The position numbers and the translations under genes are program-made. From JAGQZY01 sp964588335 (lineage in GTDB: Bacteria; Bdellovibrionota; Bdellovibrionia; Bdellovibrionales; JAGQZY01), in assembly GCA_964588335.1 (NCBI GenBank), contig CAZPOV010000006.1, forward strand, positions 100,389 to 164,388: DNA of 64,000 bases, in the 5' to 3' direction. Every line of letters begins with the position of its first letter. The stretch's first letter is position 1. The notes under the pieces were generated by a model. That model searched no databases. It was not told the origin of the DNA and saw nothing but the letters and a program-made list of their open reading frames with translations. Shown piece by piece: positions 25,379 through 33,958 of this stretch.

Positions 25379-27831
25379 AAAACCTCCCAGGTTTCACGAG
25401 TGGGAGGGCTGCCTTCAGGATAGACGTTAACGTTTTCAGCCAGCCAAGCGCTGGCATCGGCGTTGTCATTGTAGATCAGATTGTACAGCGTAAAATAGCG
25501 CGTCACCTTTTTCACATAATTGCGAGTTTCGGTGAAAGGGATATGCTCGATAAACTCGTCCATCTCCAACTGCCCGAACTGATGCAACCACTTGTGAACG
25601 CGATGGGGACCGCCATTGTAAGCCGCCGCCGCCAAGGCAATTTTGCCATCGAACTTTTTCAAGTTTCTTTGTAAATAGCGGGTTCCAATCTCAACACTGA
25701 CATCGGGCTTCAACAAGTCGGGTCCAACGATTTCCTTGCCAATCATTGAGGCCACTTTTCGGCCGGTGTGGGTCATAACTTGCATCAATCCACGAGCGCC
25801 CACCGGTGACATTGCATCGGCCCGGTAGTTGGTTTCAGCCTTCATAATACTCCAAACAAATTCCGGAGGGACATTGAAGCGCTTGCCACTGGCAAGAACA
25901 TTGGTCTCATAAGCCCGCGGATATACAAACCGCCACAACGCCTTACCAATGGGGAGCCCCAAATGCTTACGATCGTCGGCAAAGTGACGAGTGCCGATGT
26001 AAGCCGAACGATGAAAAATCTTGTTTCGGTAATAGGTGTACATCAATGTTTTTAAATACTCTCGATTGTTGGTTCGCCCTTCAATGCTGTAAAGCTCCCA
26101 CTTGGCCAACTCAATCATCCCTACCTTGGCCAACTCTTCGGCGCGCTCGATATGACGACGAAACTCAGGCTCGCTCAACGAAGCATATATCTGCGTCGGC
26201 TTTCCCATATCCAAATATTCACGCATATAAGGAAGCTTCTCCCACTCAGCATGATAGGTCTCACGAGTTTTTACCGGAGTCTGAGCCAGATCGATGTCCT
26301 CTTCCTCGATTTGCTCTTTAGCAAATAGAGGCAGCCAATTTTCATGTAAAGTACGGGCATCGGTGTGACTGATACTCGCTAAACCCCGAGCTCCGACAAG
26401 CTCACGCAAGCGTTGCACCGAAGCAATGGAATAGTAGCCAAAGTATTCATCTTGAGAGACTTCAATAAAAAGCTCTTTGGCTTCCTCTTTGTTTCCCAAC
26501 TTTTTCATCGCCATAGCCATCCAATACTTAACTTTGGAGCGACTGACCCGGTAATGAAGTTTCCGTTTTTTATTTTTTAAAGCGTCTCGCCACATATCGT
26601 AAGCTTTTTGATAGTGTCCTTTTAGGTAGTGAACCCAAGGGACGTACCAATTGGACTGTTTTCCCAAATAGGAATAAGGGTAACGTTTGGCGATGATTTC
26701 GAACCGACGAAGGGCACCATCATAGTCTTGATTTTGATAACTCAAAAAAGCGGCTCGGAACAAAGAGCTTATGCCTTTGCCCCCTGGAAAGTCCTTACTG
26801 GCTTGTAAATAGACTCCGGTCGCGGCCTGGAACTCACCCGCTCTGGACGCGGCCTTGGCAAAAAGGTCGATGTAATCGTAGTCTTTTCGTTTCTCCGGAT
26901 CTTTATAGTATTTCTTTAAACGATTGAAAGCCTCTTCGACCATACCCTCATTGACCAGATATTCCGACATTGTCATGTCTTTGGTAAATGCGTCGGCATT
27001 GCTTTTTTCGAAAAGCTGTAGTTCCACATAGGCTTTCTCACTGGCACCCATCCACTGCAAACGCTTGATGCGATCTTGCTGATCACTCAAAGTGTCTTTA
27101 CACTTCAAGGCCTTACCATCGACCAAGTTTTTATCCCACCGGAGTCCCCAATGGGCGATCGGCTCATAGATAGGATATTTCTTATAAAGTTTTCTGGCCC
27201 AGTAGCAGGCATCCAAACGTCTGTTTTTAAATTTGTTGATTTTTAAAAGGGACCAAAGAATGTCGGGGTAGACTTCCGTACTGCGCATTTTACGCTCAAG
27301 CTTCTTAAAAAGTTTTTTCGCCTCGTTGTACTTCTGGGTTTCAAAATAAATCTCAGCAATTTTGAAATCTGTTTTCTGTGCTAAAAAATCATTGGTTTCT
27401 TTTTTGTCGACCTTTTTTAAAGAAGCCAGAGCATCTTTAGTGTTATTCAGTTTCAGATAGGAAAGGCCTCGGTAATAATAGACCACATCGTGCAAGCGAG
27501 TTCCTAACTTCAAACTTTTATCAAAATGGCTGATCGCATAGTTGTAATTGTTTTGATGAAAGAAAATAGTTCCACGAAAAAACTCAATCAAAGCCATGCG
27601 ACGAGGATCAACATCCCCCAACGGAATTTTGTTTAAATAGGCGTGAGCCTCTTTGTACTGCTCGGCCTCAAAGGCGTTTCGCGCACTTTCAAGCAGCTGC
27701 GAGTTGGCGTGCGCAGAACCACTAACGGCGACAAGCGCCACACTCAAGACAAACCGAGCAAAAGCTACTGGGAGGAAGAAACGAAGACAATGTGAGGCTT
27801 TAAAAATTTGTTTTATCATTCTTCTGATCAT
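25375..27831 (-). CDS. Slt-type soluble lytic transglycosylase with helical repeats
   Basis: An 818-residue exported enzyme that cleaves the MurNAc-GlcNAc bond with formation of 1,6-anhydroMurNAc. A signal-like hydrophobic segment (about 18-42) is followed by a long TPR/alpha-superhelical region (45-600) as in Slt70, and a GEWL-like domain (about 650-780). The catalytic Glu is Glu666 in SIMKAE, followed by SPVGARGLMQV and AAAAYNGGP, all family signatures. It is longer than E. coli Slt (about 645 residues). Peptidoglycan turnover or prey-wall remodelling are both plausible. Confidence 0.93.
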   Translation of the reverse strand: MIRRMIKQIFKASHCLRFFLPVAFARFVLSVALVAVSGSAHANSQLLESARNAFEAEQYKEAHAYLNKIPLGDVDPRRMALIEFFRGTIFFHQNNYNYAISHFDKSLKLGTRLHDVVYYYRGLSYLKLNNTKDALASLKKVDKKETNDFLAQKTDFKIAEIYFETQKYNEAKKLFKKLERKMRSTEVYPDILWSLLKINKFKNRRLDACYWARKLYKKYPIYEPIAHWGLRWDKNLVDGKALKCKDTLSDQQDRIKRLQWMGASEKAYVELQLFEKSNADAFTKDMTMSEYLVNEGMVEEAFNRLKKYYKDPEKRKDYDYIDLFAKAASRAGEFQAATGVYLQASKDFPGGKGISSLFRAAFLSYQNQDYDGALRRFEIIAKRYPYSYLGKQSNWYVPWVHYLKGHYQKAYDMWRDALKNKKRKLHYRVSRSKVKYWMAMAMKKLGNKEEAKELFIEVSQDEYFGYYSIASVQRLRELVGARGLASISHTDARTLHENWLPLFAKEQIEEEDIDLAQTPVKTRETYHAEWEKLPYMREYLDMGKPTQIYASLSEPEFRRHIERAEELAKVGMIELAKWELYSIEGRTNNREYLKTLMYTYYRNKIFHRSAYIGTRHFADDRKHLGLPIGKALWRFVYPRAYETNVLASGKRFNVPPEFVWSIMKAETNYRADAMSPVGARGLMQVMTHTGRKVASMIGKEIVGPDLLKPDVSVEIGTRYLQRNLKKFDGKIALAAAAYNGGPHRVHKWLHQFGQLEMDEFIEHIPFTETRNYVKKVTRYFTLYNLIYNDNADASAWLAENVNVYPEGSPPTRETWEVL

Positions 27832-28463
27832 ACCTAGAGAGTCGGCAAAAGCTAAGACCAGATCCTAAATTGTATTCGAAAGTTGTGTTCACAAAAGACT
27901 AAGGTGCTGAGTCCGGAACGTGAAATCAACAAGACGGCAATTTCTCCTGACATAAGGTTCTCAAATCGAAATCACTGGACTCAGAAGACGAATCTAAAAA
28001 TAAAAAATCACCGCAACCGTCCTGGACGAAAGATGTGCCCCAGCTTTCTTTATCTTTACCTAAACCATCATTGACAGTCTTGAACTCGCCCGAGGTCCGA
28101 CAAAGAAGATGACCCGTCGGCTCGAAGGATTGTTTCTATTAAAACACTGACCATTCAAATACCATTACAACCCTGTATTGCTATCGAAAAGACTGCGTTT
28201 CACTGGCTGCGAAGCCCTCCTCCCATCTTTTCAAAGTTTATGAATCATTAAAGTAAATACTTAAAATGAATAAGCTATTCACAAGATCATTGACACATTT
28301 GTACTTTTTTTAACTCAACGATTATGTTGCAAAACACTGATTTTTTGCCAGCTGATGATCTAGAAAATGGCTGTGTTTTGAAGAGACTTTTCCTGTCTTT
28401 AGAAACCGAGGCATACTGTTCGTCAATCCATACAACACAACAACTAAAAAGGGGATTTATCTT
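27832..28463. other. 632-base non-coding stretch before a lipoprotein gene
   Basis: No credible gene is seen; one 63-codon frame near 27883 lacks a ribosome site and coding character. CTGAGTCC near 27908 and GGACTCAG near 27975 are complementary and could fold a leader RNA. A TTGACA at 28290-28295 has no good -10 at 16-19 bases. AAAAAGGGG before 28464 is the ribosome site of the next gene. The length suggests a long regulated 5' leader or an unrecognised small RNA. Confidence 0.4.
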
Positions 28464-30290
28464 ATGTGGAAATCTTTATTGATGCTTCCAATCGTTTTGG
28501 CATTCGCTGCTTGTGACAGTGGCGGAGGCAGTGGTGATGGTAGCAGTTCAACCACTTATTCCATTTCAGGAACGCTAGATACGGGTGCGACGGCCTCGAG
28601 TTTATCGACATCCAACAATACTTTGGATTTAGAAAGTCTCGCATTTGGACTTCGAGCACGAACCGCCTGCGATGACGGTCAGTACTACAGTGTCTTTTGC
28701 ATGACATTCACCTCCCCACCTGTTGCCGCCGAAGGCGATGTCACCTGCGCCGGAACCTCCGGAGCATTTACGGTCGATGGCTTGCCTAAAGGAGAGCCCA
28801 TCTACTGTGTGGTCCGTCGATACCCCGATGCAACTTCAACCTCCGGATCCAATGTCGGTGCCATTGAAATTCCGACAGCCAACCTGAGCGGAAAGTCTGA
28901 TACCATCGTTGGCAACGGAAATTTGCAAATGGCTGTCACCATGAACGGTAACGGTCAAATCACCGCCGAAGTGACCGGTGAACAAGCAGACTCTAACAAC
29001 TCCAACGCCGATAGCTTTTTCACAGCCGCCAACGCCAATGGAACTTGGACTCTGGCTTGCGACAATAACAACGGCGGCAGCGAATTCAGTGCCGGCGCTT
29101 GTAAATGCTTTCTTGGTGAAAGTTTTTATGGTGAAGGAAGTTACTCGAATCAAGATGACTGTTTAAATGATCCCAACGGTCCTGGAGACGGAATCAGCAG
29201 TGCCGTCAGTCTTGATATTGATATGTATATTCATCCGGTGACTACAACCACTGACGTACCCACCGATGGTGGCACCATCCCTTCCGGAACAAATATGAAG
29301 GCCATCAGTATCTGGGCCGCTGGAGCCAAAGGCTCTGGAGGCGAAGGTGTGACCACATTAGGTGGCGCCTTAAACTGGGCCAACGCTGATGCAACCACAG
29401 CCGTCGACTGGTCCACTGGGTCAGTAACAATTAAAGATGGTAGCAATGCTGACAATACATTTACCATTCCAGCCCTGCCTGGTGACGTCAACACCATGGA
29501 TCATCAAGACTGGGTCACCTGGATGCAGACGGTGGCTGCGGCCGCAGAAGGCGACACCTTTGATTGCACATGGGGGCCGGCTTCTGATGCGCAGACAAAT
29601 AATATTGATTTGGATTTAAATGTTGAGTGCATCAATCAAGTGATGGATGCACTGACGGCTGATGGAGTGGGTGCCACCATTCCTCGGGTGCATCTACGTC
29701 CTTACTGTGATCAAAACGGGTGCGACATAAGCAGTGATGCTAGTGATAATGCTGACCCAAGCATATACAATGCCAACGCTTTTGATCATGTGCGCGTCGA
29801 ATTTGATGACTGGCACCTCGATTATCCCCAAGCCTGGGCGGACTCCGACGATTACTCCAAAACTGGAGTTGATATTGGACCGAGTGGTGATGGCATCGGT
29901 GTCGATCCGAAATCTCGTTTTGTTTTTGAACCTTTGCAAATTCATCCGAATGGGGCTGGCTTCCGCCAAGGGCATCACGGAGAGAGACACTATCAGTGTA
30001 TTTCAGGCGCTCCAGGAGAAGGGCAAGTACAAAATGCCGCATGCACCGGGAATTACTGGGAGCTGGTCTGCTACTACACCGAACAGTTAGCGATCAAATT
30101 CATTGGCGAATCCTCACCGATGGATGTGATTTTTGACCAAGTTCAATCACCAGTGGCTGGCCGCCTCATTGAACACGGCGGCAGTGGTCCTCAAGAACAA
30201 ACTCCGACAGGTACGAATGTGATCGACATGTGCGAAACCGCCAACGGGGTTTCGGGATTTACTTTTTTTGCCTCAGGAACAAAAAATTAA
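28464..30290 (+). CDS. Large Gly/Ser/Asn-rich lipoprotein of unknown function
   Basis: A 608-residue protein with signal peptide and lipobox (AFAAC, Cys17), followed by a Gly/Ser linker. The mature chain is beta-rich, acidic and contains many Cys (for example CDDGQYYSVFC, CKCF), implying disulphides and an extracytoplasmic site. Residues about 75-140 contain a GAFTVDGLPKGEPIYCVV-type stretch resembling carboxypeptidase-regulatory beta modules. No catalytic motif was found. It has a strong ribosome site and its own terminator. It may be a surface lipoprotein; function is unknown. Confidence 0.85.
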   Translation: MWKSLLMLPIVLAFAACDSGGGSGDGSSSTTYSISGTLDTGATASSLSTSNNTLDLESLAFGLRARTACDDGQYYSVFCMTFTSPPVAAEGDVTCAGTSGAFTVDGLPKGEPIYCVVRRYPDATSTSGSNVGAIEIPTANLSGKSDTIVGNGNLQMAVTMNGNGQITAEVTGEQADSNNSNADSFFTAANANGTWTLACDNNNGGSEFSAGACKCFLGESFYGEGSYSNQDDCLNDPNGPGDGISSAVSLDIDMYIHPVTTTTDVPTDGGTIPSGTNMKAISIWAAGAKGSGGEGVTTLGGALNWANADATTAVDWSTGSVTIKDGSNADNTFTIPALPGDVNTMDHQDWVTWMQTVAAAAEGDTFDCTWGPASDAQTNNIDLDLNVECINQVMDALTADGVGATIPRVHLRPYCDQNGCDISSDASDNADPSIYNANAFDHVRVEFDDWHLDYPQAWADSDDYSKTGVDIGPSGDGIGVDPKSRFVFEPLQIHPNGAGFRQGHHGERHYQCISGAPGEGQVQNAACTGNYWELVCYYTEQLAIKFIGESSPMDVIFDQVQSPVAGRLIEHGGSGPQEQTPTGTNVIDMCETANGVSGFTFFASGTKN

Positions 30291-30307
30291 TTTCTGCAAT
30301 ATTTCAC

Positions 30308-30339
30308 AAAAAAAGGAGATCGAACGATCTCCTTTTTTT
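30308..30339. terminator. Bidirectional intrinsic terminator
   Basis: A 15-base perfect inverted repeat (seven A, GGAGATCG / CGATCTCC, seven T) with an AA loop lies between the convergent lipoprotein gene and glpK and can serve both. Confidence 0.9.
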
Positions 30340-30361
30340 ATGTCCAATTTCTAGCACTGTC

Positions 30362-31864
30362 TTAACTGTAGTAAGTTTGCATCGCAGCGATGGCTTTGTG
30401 CCAGTGGTCGAGTCGTTGTTTTCTTTCGCTCAAACGAGTTTGGCATTTAAAAGTTTTATCAACTTTGTCGAGCTTCTTTAATTCTTTGAGATCCGACCAC
30501 AAACCAATACTGAGTCCAGCCATCAAAGCAGCCCCTAGTGATGTGGTCTCAACCACTTTAGGGCGCACCACTTCAACTCCTTGAAAGTCAGCTTGCATTT
30601 GCATCAATAAATTGTTGGCCGAAGCACCGCCATCGACTCGTACCGTTTTTAACGACACCTTTGAGTCTTTGATCATGGTATTGACGATATCAACATTCTG
30701 TAACGCCATGGCCTCTAATGTGGCGTAGGCCAAGTGCTCTTTCCCTACTCCACGGGTCATTCCAAACAATGTCCCCCTGACGTTGGGATCCCAGAACGGA
30801 GCTCCGAGGCCGGCAAAGGCTGGTACAAACTGTACACCTTGGGCCGAGCCGGCTTTTTTCGCAAGCTTTTCCACTTCCGCACTGGTGCTAACAAAACCCA
30901 TATTGTCTCGCAAATATTGAACGGCGGCGCCGCAGATAAATGCGCCGCCCTCAAGCGCATAAGTGGGTTTTGCCTCACCCTCGCGATGCCAAGCAACAGT
31001 GGTCAGCAAGCCATTGGGGCTCATGATTTTTTTGTTTTCTGTATTCATCAACAGAAAGCTTCCGGTGCCATAAGTGATCTTGGCTTCGCCTTTTTCAAAA
31101 CAGAACTGACCAAACAAAGCACTCTGTTGATCGCCTAGCACGCCTGAGATTGGCACGCCGGAAGGCAGGCCCGCCACTTTCTTAGTGACACCAAAAACTC
31201 CACCCGAAGGCTGAATCTGGGGCAGCATCTCCTCTTTTAGACCCAACAGATTTAACATCTCTGAGCTGTACTTCAGAGTTTCAAGGTCCATGGTTTGTGT
31301 GCGCGAGGCATTGGTCACATCGGTGGCAAACACTTCTCCGCCTGTCAGCTTCCAAATCAGAAAGCTGTCGATGGTTCCAAAACACAGCTGTCCTTTTCGA
31401 GCCAGCTGTTTCGCTTCGGCGTTGTTTTGTAAAAACCAATTCATCTTAGTCCCTGAAAAATAGGGATCCAAAACCAAGCCGGTGACTTTCTTCACTCGTT
31501 TTTCAGCGCCCCGCTTTTTCAGCGTGGCACAGTACTCGGACGTGCGTCGACATTGCCAAACAATGGCGTTGCCGATCGGCTCACCGGTTTCGCGATTCCA
31601 GGCCACCACAGTCTCGCGCTGATTGGTGATACCAATGGTTGCCACTTGTGTGCTTTTGATATTGGCTTTGGCCAGGGCCTCTTTTAAAGTGCGAGTCACG
31701 GAACGCCAGATATCGTTGGGATTGTGTTCGACCCAACCTGGTTTCGGAAAAATTTGCCGGTACTCTTGATTCACTTGAGCTTTAAACTGCCCCTTGGTGT
31801 TAATCACAGAAACAGTGGTTCCCGTTGTGCCTTGATCGATGGATAATATGTATTGCTGTGCCAT
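30362..31864 (-). CDS. glpK: Glycerol kinase
   Basis: A 500-residue FGGY-family kinase making glycerol 3-phosphate from glycerol and ATP. SIDQGTTGT at the start, GWVEHNPNDIW, TNQRET, DQQSALFGQ, GTGSFLLMNT and DGGASANN are diagnostic. Length is normal. No glpF, glpD or regulator is adjacent; instead a divergent acyltransferase starts 23 bases away, which would fit use of glycerol 3-phosphate for phospholipid synthesis (inference). AGGG lies seven bases before the ATG. Confidence 0.97.
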   Translation of the reverse strand: MAQQYILSIDQGTTGTTVSVINTKGQFKAQVNQEYRQIFPKPGWVEHNPNDIWRSVTRTLKEALAKANIKSTQVATIGITNQRETVVAWNRETGEPIGNAIVWQCRRTSEYCATLKKRGAEKRVKKVTGLVLDPYFSGTKMNWFLQNNAEAKQLARKGQLCFGTIDSFLIWKLTGGEVFATDVTNASRTQTMDLETLKYSSEMLNLLGLKEEMLPQIQPSGGVFGVTKKVAGLPSGVPISGVLGDQQSALFGQFCFEKGEAKITYGTGSFLLMNTENKKIMSPNGLLTTVAWHREGEAKPTYALEGGAFICGAAVQYLRDNMGFVSTSAEVEKLAKKAGSAQGVQFVPAFAGLGAPFWDPNVRGTLFGMTRGVGKEHLAYATLEAMALQNVDIVNTMIKDSKVSLKTVRVDGGASANNLLMQMQADFQGVEVVRPKVVETTSLGAALMAGLSIGLWSDLKELKKLDKVDKTFKCQTRLSERKQRLDHWHKAIAAMQTYYS

Positions 31865-31887
31865 AATTTTCCCTATAAAGGTGTTGT

Positions 31888-32655
31888 ATGAAATGGTTTT
31901 TCAAAGATAACCAAAAAATATTCAACTTAAAAGGCATGGACAAAGACCGATTAATATATCGTGTCATGCCCCACCTTCTTGCCGAGATCATGACCAAATA
32001 CTTTCGAATGACTGTCGAAGGCCAAGACAATATCCCTCGCAAGGGTCCCGCTTTGATTACACCCAATCATTCTGGCTACAGTGGCTTTGATGCCTTTCTT
32101 CTTGGACACCATATTCATAAAGCCACGCAAAGAACAGCACGAATTTTGACCCATAAACTTTGGTTTATCAATAAAACCACTGCCATTCCCATGCAAAGAA
32201 TGGGTTTTATTGAGGCCACCAAAAAAAATGGCATTCATCAGCTGGAGAAAAACAATTTAGTGGTGCTGTTTCCTGAAGGCGAGTATGGCAATTTCAAGCC
32301 GTCCACCAAAGCCTACCACTTGCAAGAATTCAAGCGTGGATTTATTCGCATGGCCATCAAGCAACAATGTCCCATCATCCCCACTCTCATCTTGGGTGCG
32401 GAAGAGACCCATATCAATCTGGCGCAGCTGAAGTTTACAAAATATCTAAGGGGTACGATCCTCCCTTTACCACTCAATATTATTCCTCTGCCGGCTCGAT
32501 GGCATATTATTTTCATGGACCCGATTTATTTGCCCCATTCAGAAAAACAACTGGAAGACCGAGAACTTATTGCCGAGTTAGCCCGCGACCTTCGCGAAAC
32601 CATGCAAAACCGTTTAAGTACAGAAGTGAACAAAAGAAAAAATTTGTACTTTTAA
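31888..32655 (+). CDS. LPLAT-family acyltransferase (PlsC/MGAT-like)
   Basis: A 255-residue glycerolipid acyltransferase. The catalytic block is NH-x6-D (Asn60, His61, Asp68), the spacing of the MGAT-like branch, not the NH-x4-D of classical PlsC. FPEGEYGN (128-135) is the second conserved block. A basic, amphipathic N-terminus suggests peripheral membrane binding. An AAAGGTG ribosome site precedes the ATG. It transfers an acyl group to a glycerol or lysolipid hydroxyl; the acceptor is uncertain. Confidence 0.85.
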   Translation: MKWFFKDNQKIFNLKGMDKDRLIYRVMPHLLAEIMTKYFRMTVEGQDNIPRKGPALITPNHSGYSGFDAFLLGHHIHKATQRTARILTHKLWFINKTTAIPMQRMGFIEATKKNGIHQLEKNNLVVLFPEGEYGNFKPSTKAYHLQEFKRGFIRMAIKQQCPIIPTLILGAEETHINLAQLKFTKYLRGTILPLPLNIIPLPARWHIIFMDPIYLPHSEKQLEDRELIAELARDLRETMQNRLSTEVNKRKNLYF

Positions 32656-32883
32656 TCAGTCACCAATATCGGTGCCAATCATTTGAAGAAGCTGGGTCCA
32701 TTTGGTGATAATGATACCAGCGTTGCCATCGGCTCGCCCGACCAGCATTTTACTTAGCAGCACGGCTGCAATCGTCACCACCACGATTAAAAGGATATAT
32801 TCGACAATAATCTGACCCTTATTTTGACCGAGGATCGACTTTGCAGTACCCTTTGAATGTGAGCAAAAGTGGTCCGTTTTCAT
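32656..32883 (-). CDS. Pilin-like small protein with class III-type prepilin signal
   Basis: A 75-residue protein with a basic N-terminus, then KGQIIVEYILL, in which Gly23 followed by Gln24 and Glu28 (the +5 Glu) fits a prepilin-peptidase site. The hydrophobic helix (about 24-46) follows immediately, and the tail is short. This matches Flp/class III pilins or TadE-like pseudopilins. GGGGAG lies about ten bases before the ATG. Its 5' end overlaps the start of the opposite gene. No other pilus gene is nearby, so assembly partners would be elsewhere. Confidence 0.7.
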   Translation of the reverse strand: MKTDHFCSHSKGTAKSILGQNKGQIIVEYILLIVVVTIAAVLLSKMLVGRADGNAGIIITKWTQLLQMIGTDIGD

Positions 32884-33386
32884 TTTCTAAAGGTCTCCCC
32901 TTGTGGGCTCAATTGGCCGCTGGTCTTTTGGTTATCGTTTTACTATTTTGCTTAGCAGTAAACTCTAACCCTTATGTATCGGCATGGGACGAAGAGAACT
33001 CAAATTTTTATGAGACGGCTATGCAAGCCCTTAGAATCTTTAATATAACGCCGACAGCGCCGACCGCCTTTATCTTCTGGGACAAAAGTATGGAAGAAAG
33101 CGCTCCGGCGATCCGAGCCTTTCGATCCTCACCCTCGAATTTGCGGATATACGGCGTTCATCTCACCTCTTCTGAGGCTTTACAAATTCGCAAAGAATGG
33201 ATGAAGCATGCTCCGGGTCGAGCCTCACTCTTGATTGACCGTCAGCAATTGTTGGAAACAGCCTTTCATGCGCGCACCACACCCATGATATACATCCTTT
33301 TGCCGAAGCAGAAAAAGATCTACAGTTATCTAGGAAACATTGACGATAACCGTGAACGCATGCTCGAGATTATAAGTTCGGAGTAG
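32841..33386 (+). CDS. Membrane-anchored thioredoxin-fold-like protein without CxxC
   Basis: A 181-residue protein with one membrane helix (about 22-42) and a soluble C-terminal domain. A TTPMIYIL segment resembles the cis-proline strand of thioredoxin-like folds and is followed by a beta hairpin and a final helix, but no CxxC is present (FIFWDKSME in its place), so redox activity is unlikely. TTG 32841 has GAGGA six bases upstream; a GTG at 32859 is the alternative start. The start overlaps the pilin-like gene head-to-head. Fold assignment is tentative. Confidence 0.65.
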   Translation: MQYPLNVSKSGPFSFSKGLPLWAQLAAGLLVIVLLFCLAVNSNPYVSAWDEENSNFYETAMQALRIFNITPTAPTAFIFWDKSMEESAPAIRAFRSSPSNLRIYGVHLTSSEALQIRKEWMKHAPGRASLLIDRQQLLETAFHARTTPMIYILLPKQKKIYSYLGNIDDNRERMLEIISSE

Positions 33387-33750
33387 GTGGCACAAAGCCG
33401 ATTGTCTGATCAAGGTTGGTAAAAAACTGATCCACGTTCTCGGCCGACATCGGCCCCTTAATTCCCAAAACATAGTCTTCACCCATCTCGCCAGGGGCAA
33501 AACTATCATCCTTATCAAAACAGGTTTTAAACTGATTGGGATCACTGTAGAGCATAATATAACAATAGTTATCTTTGCCTCGTTTTCGCAAAAATTGCTC
33601 CCACTGATTCTTGCGACTTTGCATCCGAAAATAAAGTTCTAACGCTTGTGATTCTTGATCATTAGAAAAGTAGATGCGAATGGGGTCCGAAAATATGGCG
33701 GTGTTAAAATCTGATGAAAAATATTTGCTTCTGGTAATGTAACGATCCAT
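33370..33750 (-). CDS. Small cytoplasmic protein of unknown function
   Basis: A 126-residue protein starting at ATG 33750 with AAGGGG about ten bases upstream; a longer frame to 33810 has no ribosome site. It is charged, without signal peptide or membrane helix, and contains two Cys (CYIML and KTCF). Its end overlaps the convergent thioredoxin-like gene by 17 bases. No family recognised. Confidence 0.7.
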   Translation of the reverse strand: MDRYITRSKYFSSDFNTAIFSDPIRIYFSNDQESQALELYFRMQSRKNQWEQFLRKRGKDNYCYIMLYSDPNQFKTCFDKDDSFAPGEMGEDYVLGIKGPMSAENVDQFFTNLDQTIGFVPPTPNL

Positions 33751-33958
33751 GTTGCCACCCCTTGTTGTTAAACAAAGGCTAGAACTGTGAAAAAGTTTTA
33801 GGCAAATCATTTTTAGAGTTTTAAACAGCGTGTTAGGTAGTTTTCACTGTTTTCTTCGAAAACTGATTAAACATTTAAAAATATTGGATTTTTAGGGTCT
33901 AAAAAACAAAAAAGCCTTTGTATTTCATTTGCAAGTGTCGGTAGAATTTCCGCTTCTT

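Noticed and set aside
27883..28074. 63-codon frame in the large intergenic gap
   Set aside because: No ribosome site and no protein-like composition.
28290..28330. TTGACA at 28290 as a promoter
   Set aside because: No -10-like hexamer at 16-19 bases; the nearest AT-rich hexamer is too far.
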